A stretch of DNA of 64,000 nucleotides from Opisthocomus hoazin (Eukaryota > Chordata > Aves > Opisthocomiformes > Opisthocomidae), in contig NC_134419.1 of NCBI RefSeq assembly GCF_030867145.1, positions 1,240,001-1,304,000 on the forward strand, given 5' to 3'. The stretch's first letter is position 1. Every line of letters starts with the position of its first letter. Below, one piece after another: positions 11,660 through 24,730 of the stretch. Below the pieces are notes generated by a model, which worked only from the letters and a program-made list of their open reading frames with translations, had not been told where the DNA came from and made no database searches. The translations under genes and the position numbers were made by a program.

Positions 11660-12300
11660 CGCACACGAGAGATCTCCACGCTCCCACGGCTGCCCGCGGC
11701 TGCCGGGCCCCACAACCGCTCCCGGCCCCACACCCGCCCCGTCCCCTCAGCCCCGCAGCCCGCCCATGGCGCCCGCCGCCGCCGGCTGAGCGCATTGCGC
11801 ATGCGCCGCCGCACGCGGCCCTCCGGCCCGCTAGGCGGCGCGCTTCCTTCGCGCCCGCTCCCCGCGGCCGGGCTGAGGCGTCCGAGCCGCTGCCTGACCA
11901 AAACGCGGCCCGGCGGCGGCGCCGCTCGCGGCGGCAGCAGGGCGCAGGCGCAGCGGGCAGCCCGCCCGGCGCAGGGCCCCGGGCCTCTTCCGCGGCGGCG
12001 GCGCTGGGCGCACGGCTCGGCTCGGCGGGGCCCAAGATGTCGACCAAGAATTTCCGCGTGAGCGACGGGGACTGGATCTGCCCCGACAAGAAGTGAGCGC
12101 GGGCGGCGGCGCGGGACACCCCGTCCCGTCCCGGCCCGCAGGGCGGCACCGGGCCCGAGGAGCCGCGGCCGCCGGGGCTCGGCCGTCCCCCCGCCGGGCC
12201 GGGCCCGGGCGAGTTCCCCTGCGGGGAGTGGGCGCTGCTGGGCCCCGCCGTGCAGCGGGCCCGGCCCTAGAAACTTCGTGCTTTAGCGTGGAGCGCGTTC
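11660..12300 (+). promoter_or_regulatory. CpG-island promoter of ZRANB2
   Basis: A dense CpG cluster covers the presumed transcription start, the ATG at 12037 and the start of intron 1. No TATA box is seen. This fits a housekeeping, island-type promoter. A perfect NRF1-type palindrome lies inside at 11796-11806. Confidence 0.8.
11796..11806. promoter_or_regulatory. NRF1-type binding site
   Basis: TGCGCATGCGC, the core palindrome known for NRF1, lies 231-241 bp upstream of the ZRANB2 start codon within the CpG island. Binding is inferred from the motif only. Confidence 0.6.
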
Positions 12301-15300
12301 CTGTGGGAATGGGAAGGCGTCTTCCTGGAGGCCCGGTCTGGGTGCGCGGCCCAGCGCCCGGTTAACCGGCGTCTCCCTTCTCTGTCTGTTTCCATTTCCA
12401 GGTGCGGGAACGTGAACTTTGCCAGAAGAACCAGCTGTAACAGATGCGGAAGAGGTGAGTATCTTAGAGGAGATCTCTTTCTCTCCTCGCCTGTTTAAAA
12501 GACAAGAATCTTTAATCTCTTTAATTAAAGGCAAGGTGTTTGAGAACTCAGATTTTTGTTTTTCTCTTCCAGAAAAAACGACAGAAGCTAAAATGATGAA
12601 AGCTGGAGGGACTGAAATAGGGAAGACGCTTGCTGAAAAGAGCCGCGGCCTTTTCAGTGCCAACGACTGGCAGTGTAAAACGTACGCCCTTTAAACACAT
12701 GCCGTGTTCTCTTCGAGGCGCGCAGCACATCTGCAGCACGATGCCGGGGTTTGTCAGGAGATGTTTAGTTGTACCAATGAGAGAAGAGTGATAACTCGCA
12801 GCTGCCCCACTAGCAGTGTTTTGCTGTGAGAACAGCATTCGTTGTTGTTCACTGGACAGCAGTTACTTAAGTAACATGACTGAAAAAAGGTTTAAAAAAG
12901 TCAAGACCGGACAGGTAAAAGTTCATGTTTTTCTTTGATAAGCCAGGACACTTCCCAGGCTCAGAAGAACCTTGTGGATGGAAGTAACATCTTCATTGCA
13001 GTGTGACATTTTGTTGTTAACTTTCACTAAATATTAACGAGTGAAGTTTAGCACATAGTTAAATTCTTAGATGTTTCTCCAAGCCATCAGCTGAGAATAT
13101 GAAGGCCTGAATTAGGAAAAGACTACTTCAATAAAATGCTTTGGTTTTCGAAAGGTGCTTTCAGATTTTCTGGCGCACTTCTAGGGATTTCGGATTTTGC
13201 CAACTGAGTAAGCATTCTGACCAGTGAAACCTGGATTTTTTTGGTTCTTTTCTGTCAGACCATAGCTGTGTGAAGCCAGATGGGTTTCTGCTGTGCTGTT
13301 CGGCAGCACGAGCGCCGTGGGTCCCCGTGTCTGAGGGAATCCACCTGATGGCTCCTCTCAGGATTGTCGCGTCTTGCCCAGTTCATGGCGGCTGGGCTGT
13401 GTCTTACAGACCTCCTGCTGTCCCTAACGGCAGTGCTGCAGATAGATGCAGTATGAGTGGCCTTTCAGGGTGCTGTGAGATAGAAATGCAGTGGTGGAGG
13501 CACGTAGCGTCAGTGGGTGATGGTGACCGCTCATAAGCGTTATTCCCGTGGTGGCTTCTTCATGAATTGCCCTGACCTGTGAATGCCACCAGTGGAGAGT
13601 CATGAGGAGCAGCAACGCTCTTTGTGTGGCCTTACTTCTGGTGACTTGTCTGCCTGCCTGCCGGTTAATTTTATTTCTTTCCCATTGATTTGTTGTCTGA
13701 TGTGGCCCTCGACCCACCATCCTCGTGCTGGTGAAATGCCTGTGGGCGCCTGCTCTTCTCTGCGTCTTGGTGCCTGCTGGCCTTGGGGTAGTGGTGTTGT
13801 ACTGGTGACCGCAGCTCACTGCGAAGACTGGGCAAATATATTTTCGTGCTTTGTCTTTTTTTAAGTGACATCTCCACACTTAAGCGTTTTGATTTGAAAA
13901 TTTCTTATTTTTGTTTTGTTCTTTTTGCCTCTGAAGATGTGGTAACGTGAACTGGGCCAGAAGATCGGAGTGCAACATGTGTAATACCCCAAAGTACGCG
14001 AAATTGGAGGAAAGGACAGGTAAGATGTATATGGTTTTAAAATAAACTACTGTAAGAAAACTGATTTCTATAAATTGCAATCTAATCTAATTAAAGGGAT
14101 AGTAATTTAATTGAAGGGATTGTTTTCACAGCAGAACTAGCAAAGCTGAATGATCTTCCATATGTAAATAGATATTACTTTAGTAGTGTGTAAAGTATGT
14201 GATAGTTTCATCTGCAAAGTCAATGAATATTCAGCTTAAACTGCCTCTGTATGTGGTTTTGATATGAAGATATTTGGAAGGAGTAATGCAATGTTTTATT
14301 AAACTCCAGAAGATCGAGCGTATCCGTAGTGCCAACCTACAGAGGGCTCAGCAGTCACAAGAGCAGTGTGTGAAGGCTGAATCGATTAGACCGTTATCTC
14401 TTGATGAGGTTTGGGGTTTGGTCACGCTGTGAGGCAGTTGAAGTTCCTCCTGCATTAACGATGAACCCAGTGGTAACCAGAACAGAGGATGTCCTCGCAG
14501 TGCGGTTGTAACTGTGATGCTGTTACCACTGCAGGTGGGATCAGGCAGAGAATTTAATGCATGGAGCGTAACACTGATGCCTGTAAAAAAAGAAGCGTGC
14601 AGAAGAGCACAGCGTTTATTATTCAAAAGGAAAAAGAGTGTTTTTAATAGTATTATTTAATATGACAAGATTATTAAAGAATAATATTTACTTGTATTTC
14701 TTGTTTATAATTAAATAATTTTAGTATTTATTTATTTTTAAGTTCTGGTGTCCCTCAGAGGAAATTTACAATCTGTCCTGGTTTCAGCTGGGATGGAGTT
14801 AATTTCCTTCCCAGTAGCTGCTTTGTTTTGGATTTAGTACCAGAAGAATGTTGGTAACACTGATGTTTTTAGGTGTTGCTACGAAATGAGGGACTTTTTC
14901 CAGTTTCTCGTGTTCAGCTAGCGGCGGGTGTGCGGGAGCTGGGAGGGAGCGCAGCCAGGCAGCTAGCCCAAGCTGGCCGATGGAAATATTCCATACCGTG
15001 GATGTCATGCACAGTTTGTGAAGGGGCGTTGGCCGGGGGGCAGGAGTATCCTCTTTTTTCTGGGAGTTTGGTCTTTTTTGGGAGTTCTGTGAAATCCACG
15101 AGTTCTGTGTTGTGCAGTCGCTGCTCTGACACTGGCTGCAAATCGGTCATCAGGCGGTCAGAAAAAAGTTGTATTGTCTATAGCTTGTTTTGCATTATTG
15201 TTGTTATTATCATCATCATCATTATTAATACTGTTTCCTTTGTTGCCTGATTAAACGGTCTTTATCTCAGCCCCTGAGTTTCCCCTTTTGTCCATTCTCC

Positions 15301-18300
15301 TCCCTGTCCCACTGTGGGGAAGGGAAGGGGTGGGCGAGCGGCTGTCTGCTCCTAGTTGCCAGCTGCCGGGCAGAGTCTTGTGGAGGACACCTAGCACGTT
15401 GCGCACGCTGGCAGTAAATTACAGAGTTAGCTGAAATTAAAATGAGCTGTTTAAGTTTTCCACTGACATGATAAAAAGGAATAGAAAGATTCTTAAGGGA
15501 AATCTCGGCAGTTGTACAGTTTTGTGCAGCTGCGGGATGCCTTTATTCCTGTTGCTCCCTGAGGATATCTGTACAGCTTTATGTCTCAGAATAATTGCAG
15601 TATGGGAGCAGAGACTGGCATGCCCAGAAAACACCGAGGAGGTTTCTTGGTCTTCGAGGACAGTAGCCTTTGGTCTCGCCCCTCGGAGATAGTCTTGTGT
15701 TTATCCACACCAAAGCAACTGTCCGGCACTGCAGCCCGGCCAGAGCTCTTCTGGGAAGCTGGGTGTCTGCTGGGCTATAATCCTGATTTATTTATTATTT
15801 TTATTTATTTGTCTGTCTGTCTTTTAAACACTGTTGCTTCCTTGTTGTTTATGTGTCTTAATCCAGTTTGTCAATTAGGTTTCTCAGGAACTATGAACGT
15901 GTGCGGGAACAACTCGTGTTCCCCTTGAGATCATACTACGTTCTTACGGTGTTTATTTATAAATCTACTGACGGCTTCCAGAACCTCTGTGAAAGTTTAG
16001 AATAAACTTTGTGCTTAATGTAGCTGAGTTTTGTGCAGCTCAAGAGATGTCTTGTTTTACCACTTTTTAAAGGATACGGAGGAGGATTTAATGAACGAGA
16101 GAACGTGGAATATATAGAACGCGAAGAATCAGACGGGGAGTACGATGAGGTACGGTGAGGTGCATGTGTTCCTCTGGAGAGACACGTCGTTGTGTGATTC
16201 GCATTTCGGAGACGTACATGTGCGTTTGGTTTCCTGACGGGGAGAAGCGCTAATCAGAAATACACTGTGATGCGTCTCTGTCAAGTGCTCAAGTGTAAAA
16301 GTTCTGAACTGAACGTGGATGCATCTGTTTGGCTTTTTGGGGTGTAAAAACTAAGAATGAGTTCAAATCAAGCTGGTATAAGCTGAGTTTGTTAAACTTC
16401 TTAAGGAGCTGGCTTCAGGGTCATGCATGTTGTTTTCAGCCAGATGTTCAACATTGTTTTATAAAGATATCCCATAGACACAGATACAAAATACAGTGGT
16501 GTTAAATTCAGATTTCCACTAATCTTGCCTGTGGGTACTAATTGTATCTAAGACAAGCATCTCTTTGGAAAGTTTCTTGTTGCTAATTGATGTTTCCTGA
16601 TACTTGCCTTTCCCTTTGAGCAGTATCTTATTTGAAGTTCATGTATACTTATTTTCTCATAGAAGTTGTATCAAACAATACAGTTGGAAATTACTTTTGA
16701 TTAAATCCTGTTCTAATGCAATAAAAATTCTTAGTTTGGACGCAAAAAGAAAAAGTACAGAGGGAAGCCGGTTGGTCCTGCGTCTATCCTGAAGGAAGTA
16801 GAAGATAAGGAATCTGAAGGGGAAGATGAGGAGGATGAGGATGAAGATCTCTCCAAATATAAATTGGATGAGGTAGCATGTTTTGCTTTGGTTTTTTCCT
16901 AGCGACTGTTTTTTAATCATTACTGTAGTGCTGTTTAGTAGAGGTAGGTAGGGTTTGGTCTGGATTTTAGCTGCCTTTAGAGCAACGTAGAGGGGTAGCT
17001 GTCAGAATAATGGTGCCTACGGTTTCTGTAAAGTATGTGTGTGGGCTCTGTTTTGTTCTAAATGCCTGTATTCAAAGATGTTTGGTTTTTTTTTTTAAAC
17101 TAGAAATTTGTAAGCTTATCTGAGATCAGAATCAAAAAATCTGATGTCTTTATTTGGAACATTTATCTATGGTCACCATGTAAAGGGAGTGTTCTTGAGT
17201 TTTATTCTTAGCTTTAAAACCACGTCAGATTTATTTTTTATAAAATGGAGTAAAATATTCATATTTTTTCGGCCTTCCTGAAATACATGGGTTGTCCACA
17301 TCTTGGGACAGCAGTCCTGCAGAGACGTGCGCGTATGCTGATTTTTCACACAGCAGTCACCAAATTCTGCCTATGAAACGTGTCTCTACAGAATTACATT
17401 ATGGTTATAGCTTTTGAGGCTGAAAATTCTTCAAGGCACTTGTTTAAAGTAACTGTTAAAAATGAATGCCTGTGTTTTTATTAACTTTGTTACATAACAG
17501 AAGATGGGACTTCAGGTGGATTTTTGCAGGCTTTTTTTAGTTTGCTTTGAAACACAAATGCTCACTCACCCTTTACTCTTAAAATTTTTGGATCCCATTA
17601 AATGCATTAACAGCAGCGTTTTCAAAGGCTGAAAAAAGTGCAAAACAAATCATAGAATAAGTAAAAAAAACACTAGTTGAAGAAAACAATCAAAATATTT
17701 AAGTATTTTTTCATAATCTACATTTTTCCAGGATGAGGATGAAGATGATGCTGACCTTTCAAAATATAATCTTGATGCCAGTGAAGAAGAGGACACTAAT
17801 AAGAAAAAGAAATCCAATAGGCGCAGTCGTTCTAAGTCTCGATCTTCCCACTCGCGATCTTCATCGCGCTCATCCTCTCATTCAAGCTCAAGGTCTAGGT
17901 CCAGGTAAACGGGTACAGGTCAAGGGTAACGCCAGGCAAAATGTCAGTATCTAACTTCTTTATTTACTTTTTTTTCTTGACTGCCTTACAGTTGTAGTTA
18001 AATAATGTTAACAATTTTATGTACAGAATTTACATAGATCGGTAATGTTCTGTTCTGACCTTCTGCGGATCCTCAGCAGGGAGCCTTCATATGTCTTGTT
18101 GCTTGTTTTAGTAAATTTAAGTTGATCTTTCAATCGAGTCCTTCAATGAAAATTTAAAATGCAACTTATTTTCAATGTTACTTTTAGGCTCATTGTCCCT
18201 ATGTGATTCAGTGGGTGAACTTCTTCTAGCAGTGTTGAGTTGTTGAAGAGAGAAGCAGAAGGGTGGTATTGTGGAAGTGGGAGGAGGTGGCAGAAGAGGG

Positions 18301-21300
18301 CAGTGATGATGCAGTCCAGACAGAGTCAGTGAAAGGACAGAGTGGAAAATAGCCTGGAGATAAAGACAAGAAACTTGAACTTAGTTTGGTGGCAAGTGGC
18401 AAAGCTTTAACTACGGTGGCAGTGTTGTCAGAATAACACTAAAGGTACGGGGCCACAAAAAAAGTCTCCTGGGGAGATTTAAGATCTCACGTTATTATTT
18501 AGATTGGGTAATATGTGAACAATTCAATAAACGTGATATAAATTGTGTTGCAGCTTTTTAGCTGACTTACAACTGATACAAGGATGGTACTGATGGGTTT
18601 AAGACCTCAAATTGGTACTAGCTCATACGGTTACGGATGAAGCTCATCTACGTAAAGTTCAAGTTTCTTCTAGTCTTCCTCGCTGCGTAACTGCACCTCT
18701 CTGCTCTCACCACTGTGATCACTGCCCAGATTCTTCAGACCCTCGCACTAACCACATGCCAGCCACTGTCTCCGTTTTGTCTTTCTCCCCATTGCTGTCA
18801 TGCTTTTTCTTCATGCTGCCTCTTCTATGAAAAATTACGTTCTTCGCCATGCCTACTCTCAGCCTCCCTGCTCCTCCAGATCACAGAATCACAGAATAGT
18901 AGGGGCTGGAAGGGACCTCTGTGGGTCACCTAGTCCAACCCCCCTGCCGAAGCAGGGTCACCTACAGCAGGCTGCACAGGATCTTGTCCAGGCGGGGCTG
19001 GAATATCTCCAGAGAAGGAGACTCCACAGCCTCCCTGGGCAGCCTGGGCCAGGGCTCCGTCACCCTCAGAGGGAAGAAGTTCTTCCTCATGTTCAGACAG
19101 AACTTCCTGTGCCTCAGTTTGTGCCCATTGCCCCTTGTCTTGCCGTCTAGAGACGTGTATTTGCCACGTGGCTCCAAGGAGGAGCACTTAGTGGGTAATA
19201 GTGACTAAGCTGACCGGCCGTCAGCGGTTTTTGTAAACGAAGCGAGGTGTGGAGCAAGGTCTTTGAGGGAGTGGCTGTATTGTCCTGCGTGAGGGTGGTG
19301 TGCGGCCAGCGTGGCCTGCAGCGGAGTGCAGTTCTTAGGTGTAGGGGTGGGAAGGTCAGAGTAAACACAACTCCTTCATCTGGCCATAACTTTGTTCGTT
19401 AATTCACAAACGTTAACAGTGAAGTAAAAAGTAGGGTGTCATAACTGAAATTCGTTAGGGATCTTTCAACTTTGTGGTGCTCCTTTTGCTTCTAGCTACA
19501 GATAATTAATTGGAAATACCAGTTGCCATTTGTGGATACTTCTTTGTGTTTTTTAAAAAGGTTTAAATGTATTTTCTAGTTAGCGTGTGTTCATACTGCC
19601 TTTGATTTTGCACAGTAAAATGAGACAGACATGGTAACAATATAAACTGGGAGACTGATAGCGTGTATAATGTATTTTTCCTGAAAAGTTTATTAGAATT
19701 TGATTGCAATGCCTTCTTCTTACAGTGGTTACTGCAAGTCCGCTACCATTTTTACGTATCTCTTGTGGTTTGTGCTTTAAAGAAAATCCATCAACGTGAA
19801 ACAATTGAAAATTAATTTTGAAAATAATTTTGTCTAGTTACACGTAGTGTTAGATATGTCCGTATTTTAGCCAAGAATTAACTACTTAATTTTTAATACA
19901 GGGGAAAATCTTTATGAAAACTTGAAACTGCTTACAGAATGCTTGTGAGAACTGACTTGGGGAAAGTTTGAGCTACCTAGTCCTCATACTCTTACCTGCT
20001 CTGCTTCCCAGAGAAACTGATGGCTTTCCAGTTAAGGCATTGATTTTGTGAAATAGTTAATAGATATGCAGTTGTTTCACTTTGCCAGATAACTGCAATC
20101 ATGTTTAATTTTTGTGCTTTGTTTTAGGAAACTTCATAAAAAGCTGACTTTATAAGTTTTTTAATGCACCATCTTACTGTGTTAAAGTTTCTGTCTTAAA
20201 ATGCTCTGTGGTGATACTGCGGGAGTAGGAGGAAATTGTCGCTTTGTTAGTGACTCTAGGCCAAATTGTGTTGCTGCATCGTTGTCTCTGCTGCTAAGAG
20301 TAGCAGTTATTCTGCTAAACACAAGTCAGACGCTGGAAAAAAAATCTTCCATGTTGTTTCAGGTCCCATTCAAGAAGTTCTTCCAGTTCCAGATCAAGAT
20401 CTCGTTCCAGTTCCAGAGAACACTCTAGATCTCGTGGGTCGAAATCAAGGTGAATGAGGTAGCACTCTCTCCTTGCAGAGAGAGAAAGGGCAGAAGAACC
20501 AACCGCTTGTTGTTCTCATCATTTAAATTGTGCCGGTCAAAAAACATTAACTCGTTGTTATCTTGGAAGTCAGAATGCCTGGGGTCGCTGCACGAGGTTA
20601 TTGCCACTACAGATGTGTTTCTTGAGAATGCGAGGTTGTGGTTGAAGAGTGTAAGTCTGATCTAAGCTAGAGGAGTGGACGCCACAGATCTTCACTCTGA
20701 AGGAAGAAGAATTTGAATGCATGTTTACTTGCTTCAGTAATTTTTGCTGGTTTTACTGTTTCTACTTTGGCTACTTGATGTGGAAGAACATTAGGAAATA
20801 CGCTATGCTCCTGGTTTTGTGTCTAGCGATAAAGTATCTGACTTCCACTAGATAGTGCTGCCATGATCTTTAAAAATGTGGGGGGAATGTATAAAAATGT
20901 TGATAGTAAGTTATGCGAGAAGCTGACAGGAGTTTGAGCTAGCTGACGTTTTCTGCGTAACAGTTACTGAACTGTGCAGGGGAGAGTAACAAAAGTGTTA
21001 AAAAAGGTTTCTTGAGGGATCCCTGCGCAGGCATCCCGTTGGCAGGACTTTCCTTTTGCGATGGACTGAAGAATTGCCCCATCTCCATGCACGCAGAGCA
21101 TCTTAAAACTGTAAATGAGGAAGTGTGAGTTGGGAAGACCGATCACAAGTGGTGCCACCGCCCTTTGGTGGCAGAAACGTGCTGTGGAGTATCACATGAG
21201 GGCCAGCGCGAGATGGAATCCATGCTTGTAGGAGGAGAAAAAGGGTGCCTGTGCCCCCCTAGAAGCTGAAGATGCTCGTCAGCTGAGCTGGGTTACTCGC

Positions 21301-22964
21301 TTGGGCCGCACGGCATCCACCGAGCGTCCTCGGTGCGTTAGCTTGTCTGAAACAGGACTGCTTGATTATTTGCAGTGAGAACGTCCGTGATTCTGTGAAC
21401 CCTGCAAACACTTTGCCAGCAACATACACTGTGGTGGTGGGGTTTTTTAAATATCCGGCTCACTGAAAAAAAAATCCTGTTAGGTGTTTTTAAATAACTT
21501 TGGAACTACAGTTTAGGACTTCCTAGCTCTCTTACTTTTTCCACAAGTGTGTTTTTTCTTGTTTTTTTTAGATAACTAAAGTGATTTTTGAGTGATTGTA
21601 AGTGAAGATCGTTAATTTTTTATTTTTAAATGCCAAAATGACTGTGTTTTAAAATGAGTCTTTTTAATTATTTTGGTTGTGGAAGGTGTTACTCAACTAA
21701 AATTTATTTTGATATGTGTAAATGTACCTTCGGAGAGTTTTTACTGTTCTAGTAAGACGAATGCTACTTTACAAATTTCCAGTGTGAAATACCCATTCCT
21801 ATGAAGTGAAACGTTGTTAAATCAGCATTCCATCTGCAGTTTTCAAGCCATGTGGTTTCGTGAGTTGTAATTACTGAGGAAGGTCCTTACATAGGCTACT
21901 TCCTGGCCCAGTCTCCCATCGCTGCTTTGTCAGAATGCGCCATTCTGGTGAATGCTGGAAAGAGGTTTCCAAACCGTTGGTGGTCTGTGTGTCAAGAAAC
22001 ACTATTTAGCAGAATTTATTAAGAGAACTGCCGCAGCAGTAGAAGTCTTTTGGCAGATAACTAAGGAGTAAGTATGGAAGCACCCACAAATTTATTTGAC
22101 AAAAGCCTGACGTAACTAGAGTAGTGAGTGTTTGTGAAAACTGTCTCTTTTTGTTCTTTGTATGTTATACCAGAATTAAATCTGATTTATTTCTTAATCA
22201 ATAAAGATCCAGCTCCAGGTCCTACAGGGGGTCTTCCACCCCAAGAAAAAGATCTTACTCAAGCTCTCGTTCATCATCTTCCCCCGAGAGAAGCAAGAAG
22301 CGAAGTCGTTCTAGATCTTCTTCATCTGGTGATCGCAAAAAAAGACGATCGAGATCACGGTCACCCGAAAGGTTTGGGTTTATGTAGAATAAGAATGGGT
22401 GTATTTAAATGTGTGATTTTTTTTTTATTTTTTTTTTATGAAGGATTGAGAATTCACTGGGAAAGAATTGAATATGATCAGTTACTCTGAGATTAAAAGT
22501 AGTTTTCTCGCTTCCCCTACTCTTACATCCTCTTAAATCCTCTGTAATTGCGCTCCCCCCCAGTGAAACTTCCTCCTGCTAGAAGTATGTTCCATAGAAA
22601 GACCCGGGTCACCATTCTTGTGGTGTCTGAAAGTGTTAACCTGTACATTATTGGTTTATTTTCATAAGTAAATATTGCATTTAGAAATTGTATTCTGCTT
22701 TCAGTATTAAACTTAGATTTTTAGTATTAAATTCACATTCACGAGCTTAAAGTGGTTTAAAGTTATTTCTATATTCTATATGAGGCCCCTATCAGATATA
22801 CTTGGCTTCCAGCTATTATAGAATACAGACTACTCAAAGTGGATGCTAAAATCAGTTTCAGCTTATTTCTTTGCATGTTTTCTCCATTTATGTCTTGCAG
22901 ACGCCGCAGATCATCATCTGGATCTTCCCATTCTGGTTCCCGTACAAGTTCTAAAAAGAAATAA
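12037..22964 (+). CDS. ZRANB2: ZRANB2, zinc-finger Ran-binding domain-containing protein 2 (ZNF265)
   Basis: A nuclear RNA-binding, SR-like protein known to affect alternative splicing by binding GGU-type sites with its zinc fingers. Coding exons: 12037-12092, 12402-12454, 12573-12681, 13937-14019, 16073-16149, 16735-16872, 17732-17904, 20363-20449, 22207-22371 and 22901-22964. All phases match, giving 1,005 nt and 334 residues, close to the human length of about 330. RanBP2-type finger 1 has C15, C20, C31, C34; finger 2 has C71, C74, C85, C88. Both keep the GNVNF/W-ARR RNA-contact stretch. An acidic region with DLSKY repeats (about 125-200) precedes an arginine/serine domain running to the KKK C-terminus. 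All introns are GT-AG; the exon 9 donor (GTTTGG) is weak. Reading through it would end the protein as ERFGFM, which fits the C-terminal isoform variation known for this gene. Intron 4 holds an LTR-like element and intron 7 a CR1. Confidence 0.97.
14774..15371 (+). mobile_element. LTR-like interspersed repeat (probable solo avian ERV LTR)
   Basis: Starts TGTCCTGGTTTCAGCTGGGA, a familiar opening of avian endogenous-retrovirus LTRs, and includes the GTAGCTG, AGAAGAATGTTGGTAAC and GGTCTTTATCTCAGCCC blocks. The same blocks in the same order recur at 53856-54545. No internal retroviral coding sequence flanks it, so it is probably a solo LTR. It lies in sense orientation in ZRANB2 intron 4. The 3' boundary is approximate. 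Confidence 0.7.
18881..19141 (-). mobile_element. CR1 LINE 3' fragment
   Basis: Inverted CR1 3' end in ZRANB2 intron 7: tail units at 18881-18897, then the last ~240 bp including the [16 protein letters not shown]-coding stretch. It is truncated just inside the [10 protein letters not shown] region. Confidence 0.95.
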
Positions 22965-24730
22965 TGAATTAGAGCTCACATTTAAAAAAAAAAAAAAAAT
23001 TCCAGTCAGTGCATGAGACATTTTTAAGAAGTTGGTGTCTTACTTGGTCAGAAGTGCTAAATCTGCTAGTAGAGGTGCATGTCTGTCCTTGCTTTCTGGA
23101 AAACTGCAGCTTTGTTCATTCATGAAACAAAAAGTGAGGTAGCATTTTAAGCCATAAACTCCCCAGAGGAGGTGTGAAGTTTTAGTGTTTGAGTACGGGG
23201 TTTTTTTATTATTTTTAAAGACTCAGTTACTCGATTCCTGGCTCTCTCACATGTATGAGCAGGCAGAGGTTGGCTGCGTTCTAACGCAACGCTGCTCTTC
23301 GTGTGACAATTGCAAACAAGTATCTGAGGACTGTAGGAAGAACCCATGAGCTTTCTGCATCCAACTCCCGAGCTCGTTTGCTGCAGCTCGTATGGGACCA
23401 TGAAAGATTAGCGTGGCTGTAGGGCCGGTGTTACCCATTGGATGACAGTAGTGAGTGCTTAGGTCTAATTATTTTTTATTTTTATTATTCAAATAAAAGT
23501 GTAGGTGGATGCCCCTCTTTAGCTATGCTCAGTGCAAAACAGCTGGTAAATACCCAGCCCATCATACGATTCTGTCGCGAGTGAATTAGGCTTCGTTCCT
23601 TCGAAGCGGGGATGTTTGAGGTGCTGGGCACTGCCCTCTCCGTTGCTCCAGTCTCAAAGCTGCCGGTGCCCGTCACTGCCGAAACCGTTTGCTGCAGTCG
23701 GCAAAGTGCCCTTTCTGCAGCGGGCACTGGCCGTGGGATTTTCACATGCACGGACCCTGGACTCTGCCACCCTTCCTTGTGAAAGGATCATTTAGGAGCT
23801 GCTCTTGAGATGGAGGAATATGGAAGAAGCTTCCTGGAATCAAGTGAAGCTTCTGCAGGCCGTCACTAAATTCATTTTAGGGTGACTCAAATTTCCAAGG
23901 TATCTGAATTTTATTTATATTTAAAAATGAAAATTAATAAACTGTGTAGAAAGTTCTGACATTTAAATGTGTTCTTCATCAATCATTCTTTTTCCCTTAA
24001 ACATAATTTATGGCTTAAAATGCTTTATAGAATCTATTTCACTAGCAATATCACATTAAAACTTGGTCTCTCTTGAGCTCCGTTTGGTTAAGAAAGGTTT
24101 AAGCATCTTCAGTGCCATCACAAGGTAAGTATGTTAAGGAAAATTCTTCTTCCTAAGCAAGCAAAGAGCAATATATCTGTATTGATTTCAGTAGTAAAAG
24201 TTCCAAACCTGTATTTGACCACTGCTTTTTTTAAATGAACTGAACAAAAAGAAACGGAGCAAAATTTAAAAACTACGTTCTGCTTTCTTTTTTTTTCTTT
24301 TCTTTTGACACTTCATTTGGACTGGTATATAAGCAGAATTGTTTTGGTGCAGAAATATTTTGATAATCTTTTTGCAGAAAAAAATGCTCTGCAGTTTCTT
24401 TAACGCTTTCTTTTCTATCTGATTTCAATGCTAAATGTGTGTAGATTGCACAAGAGCAGGTTAGTCTTGTAACTGTGCCTCTGACGACTTCAAAGTCCAA
24501 CTACTAAATTGTAAAAATCGGATCTGATAGATGCTATGTTGTTAGCCTTTGGGTTTTTTCCTGTGCTTTGTATTAAAATTGTTGCAGTACTTAACAGGTT
24601 AAAGTTTTTAAATTTAGCAAACGATAGGCTACAGAAAAAGAAAAATTATGGTTTCATTTGGCTTAGATAAAATGTAAGGCAAAGTGATTCTGTAGACAAG
24701 TGTAAATAAAGCCTGTGAGTCCACTGTGCA
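22965..24730 (+). other. ZRANB2: ZRANB2 3' untranslated region
   Basis: AT-rich sequence after the TAA, starting with a 17-A run near 22,984. AATAAA hexamers lie at 23492-23497, 23936-23941 and 24705-24710. The last would give a UTR of about 1.7 kb, so alternative polyadenylation is likely. The exact end is inferred. Confidence 0.6.
24705..24710 (+). promoter_or_regulatory. Likely distal polyadenylation signal of ZRANB2
   Basis: AATAAA followed within 30 bases by GT-rich sequence (GCCTGTGAGTCC, then CTGTGCAGTGAGTG). Two upstream hexamers at 23492 and 23936 are alternatives. Confidence 0.5.

Noticed and set aside
20450-22206. Possible intronic microRNA (mammalian ZRANB2 hosts miR-186)
   Set aside because: No match to the miR-186 mature sequence was seen when reading the intron, and no other clear hairpin could be supported by eye.
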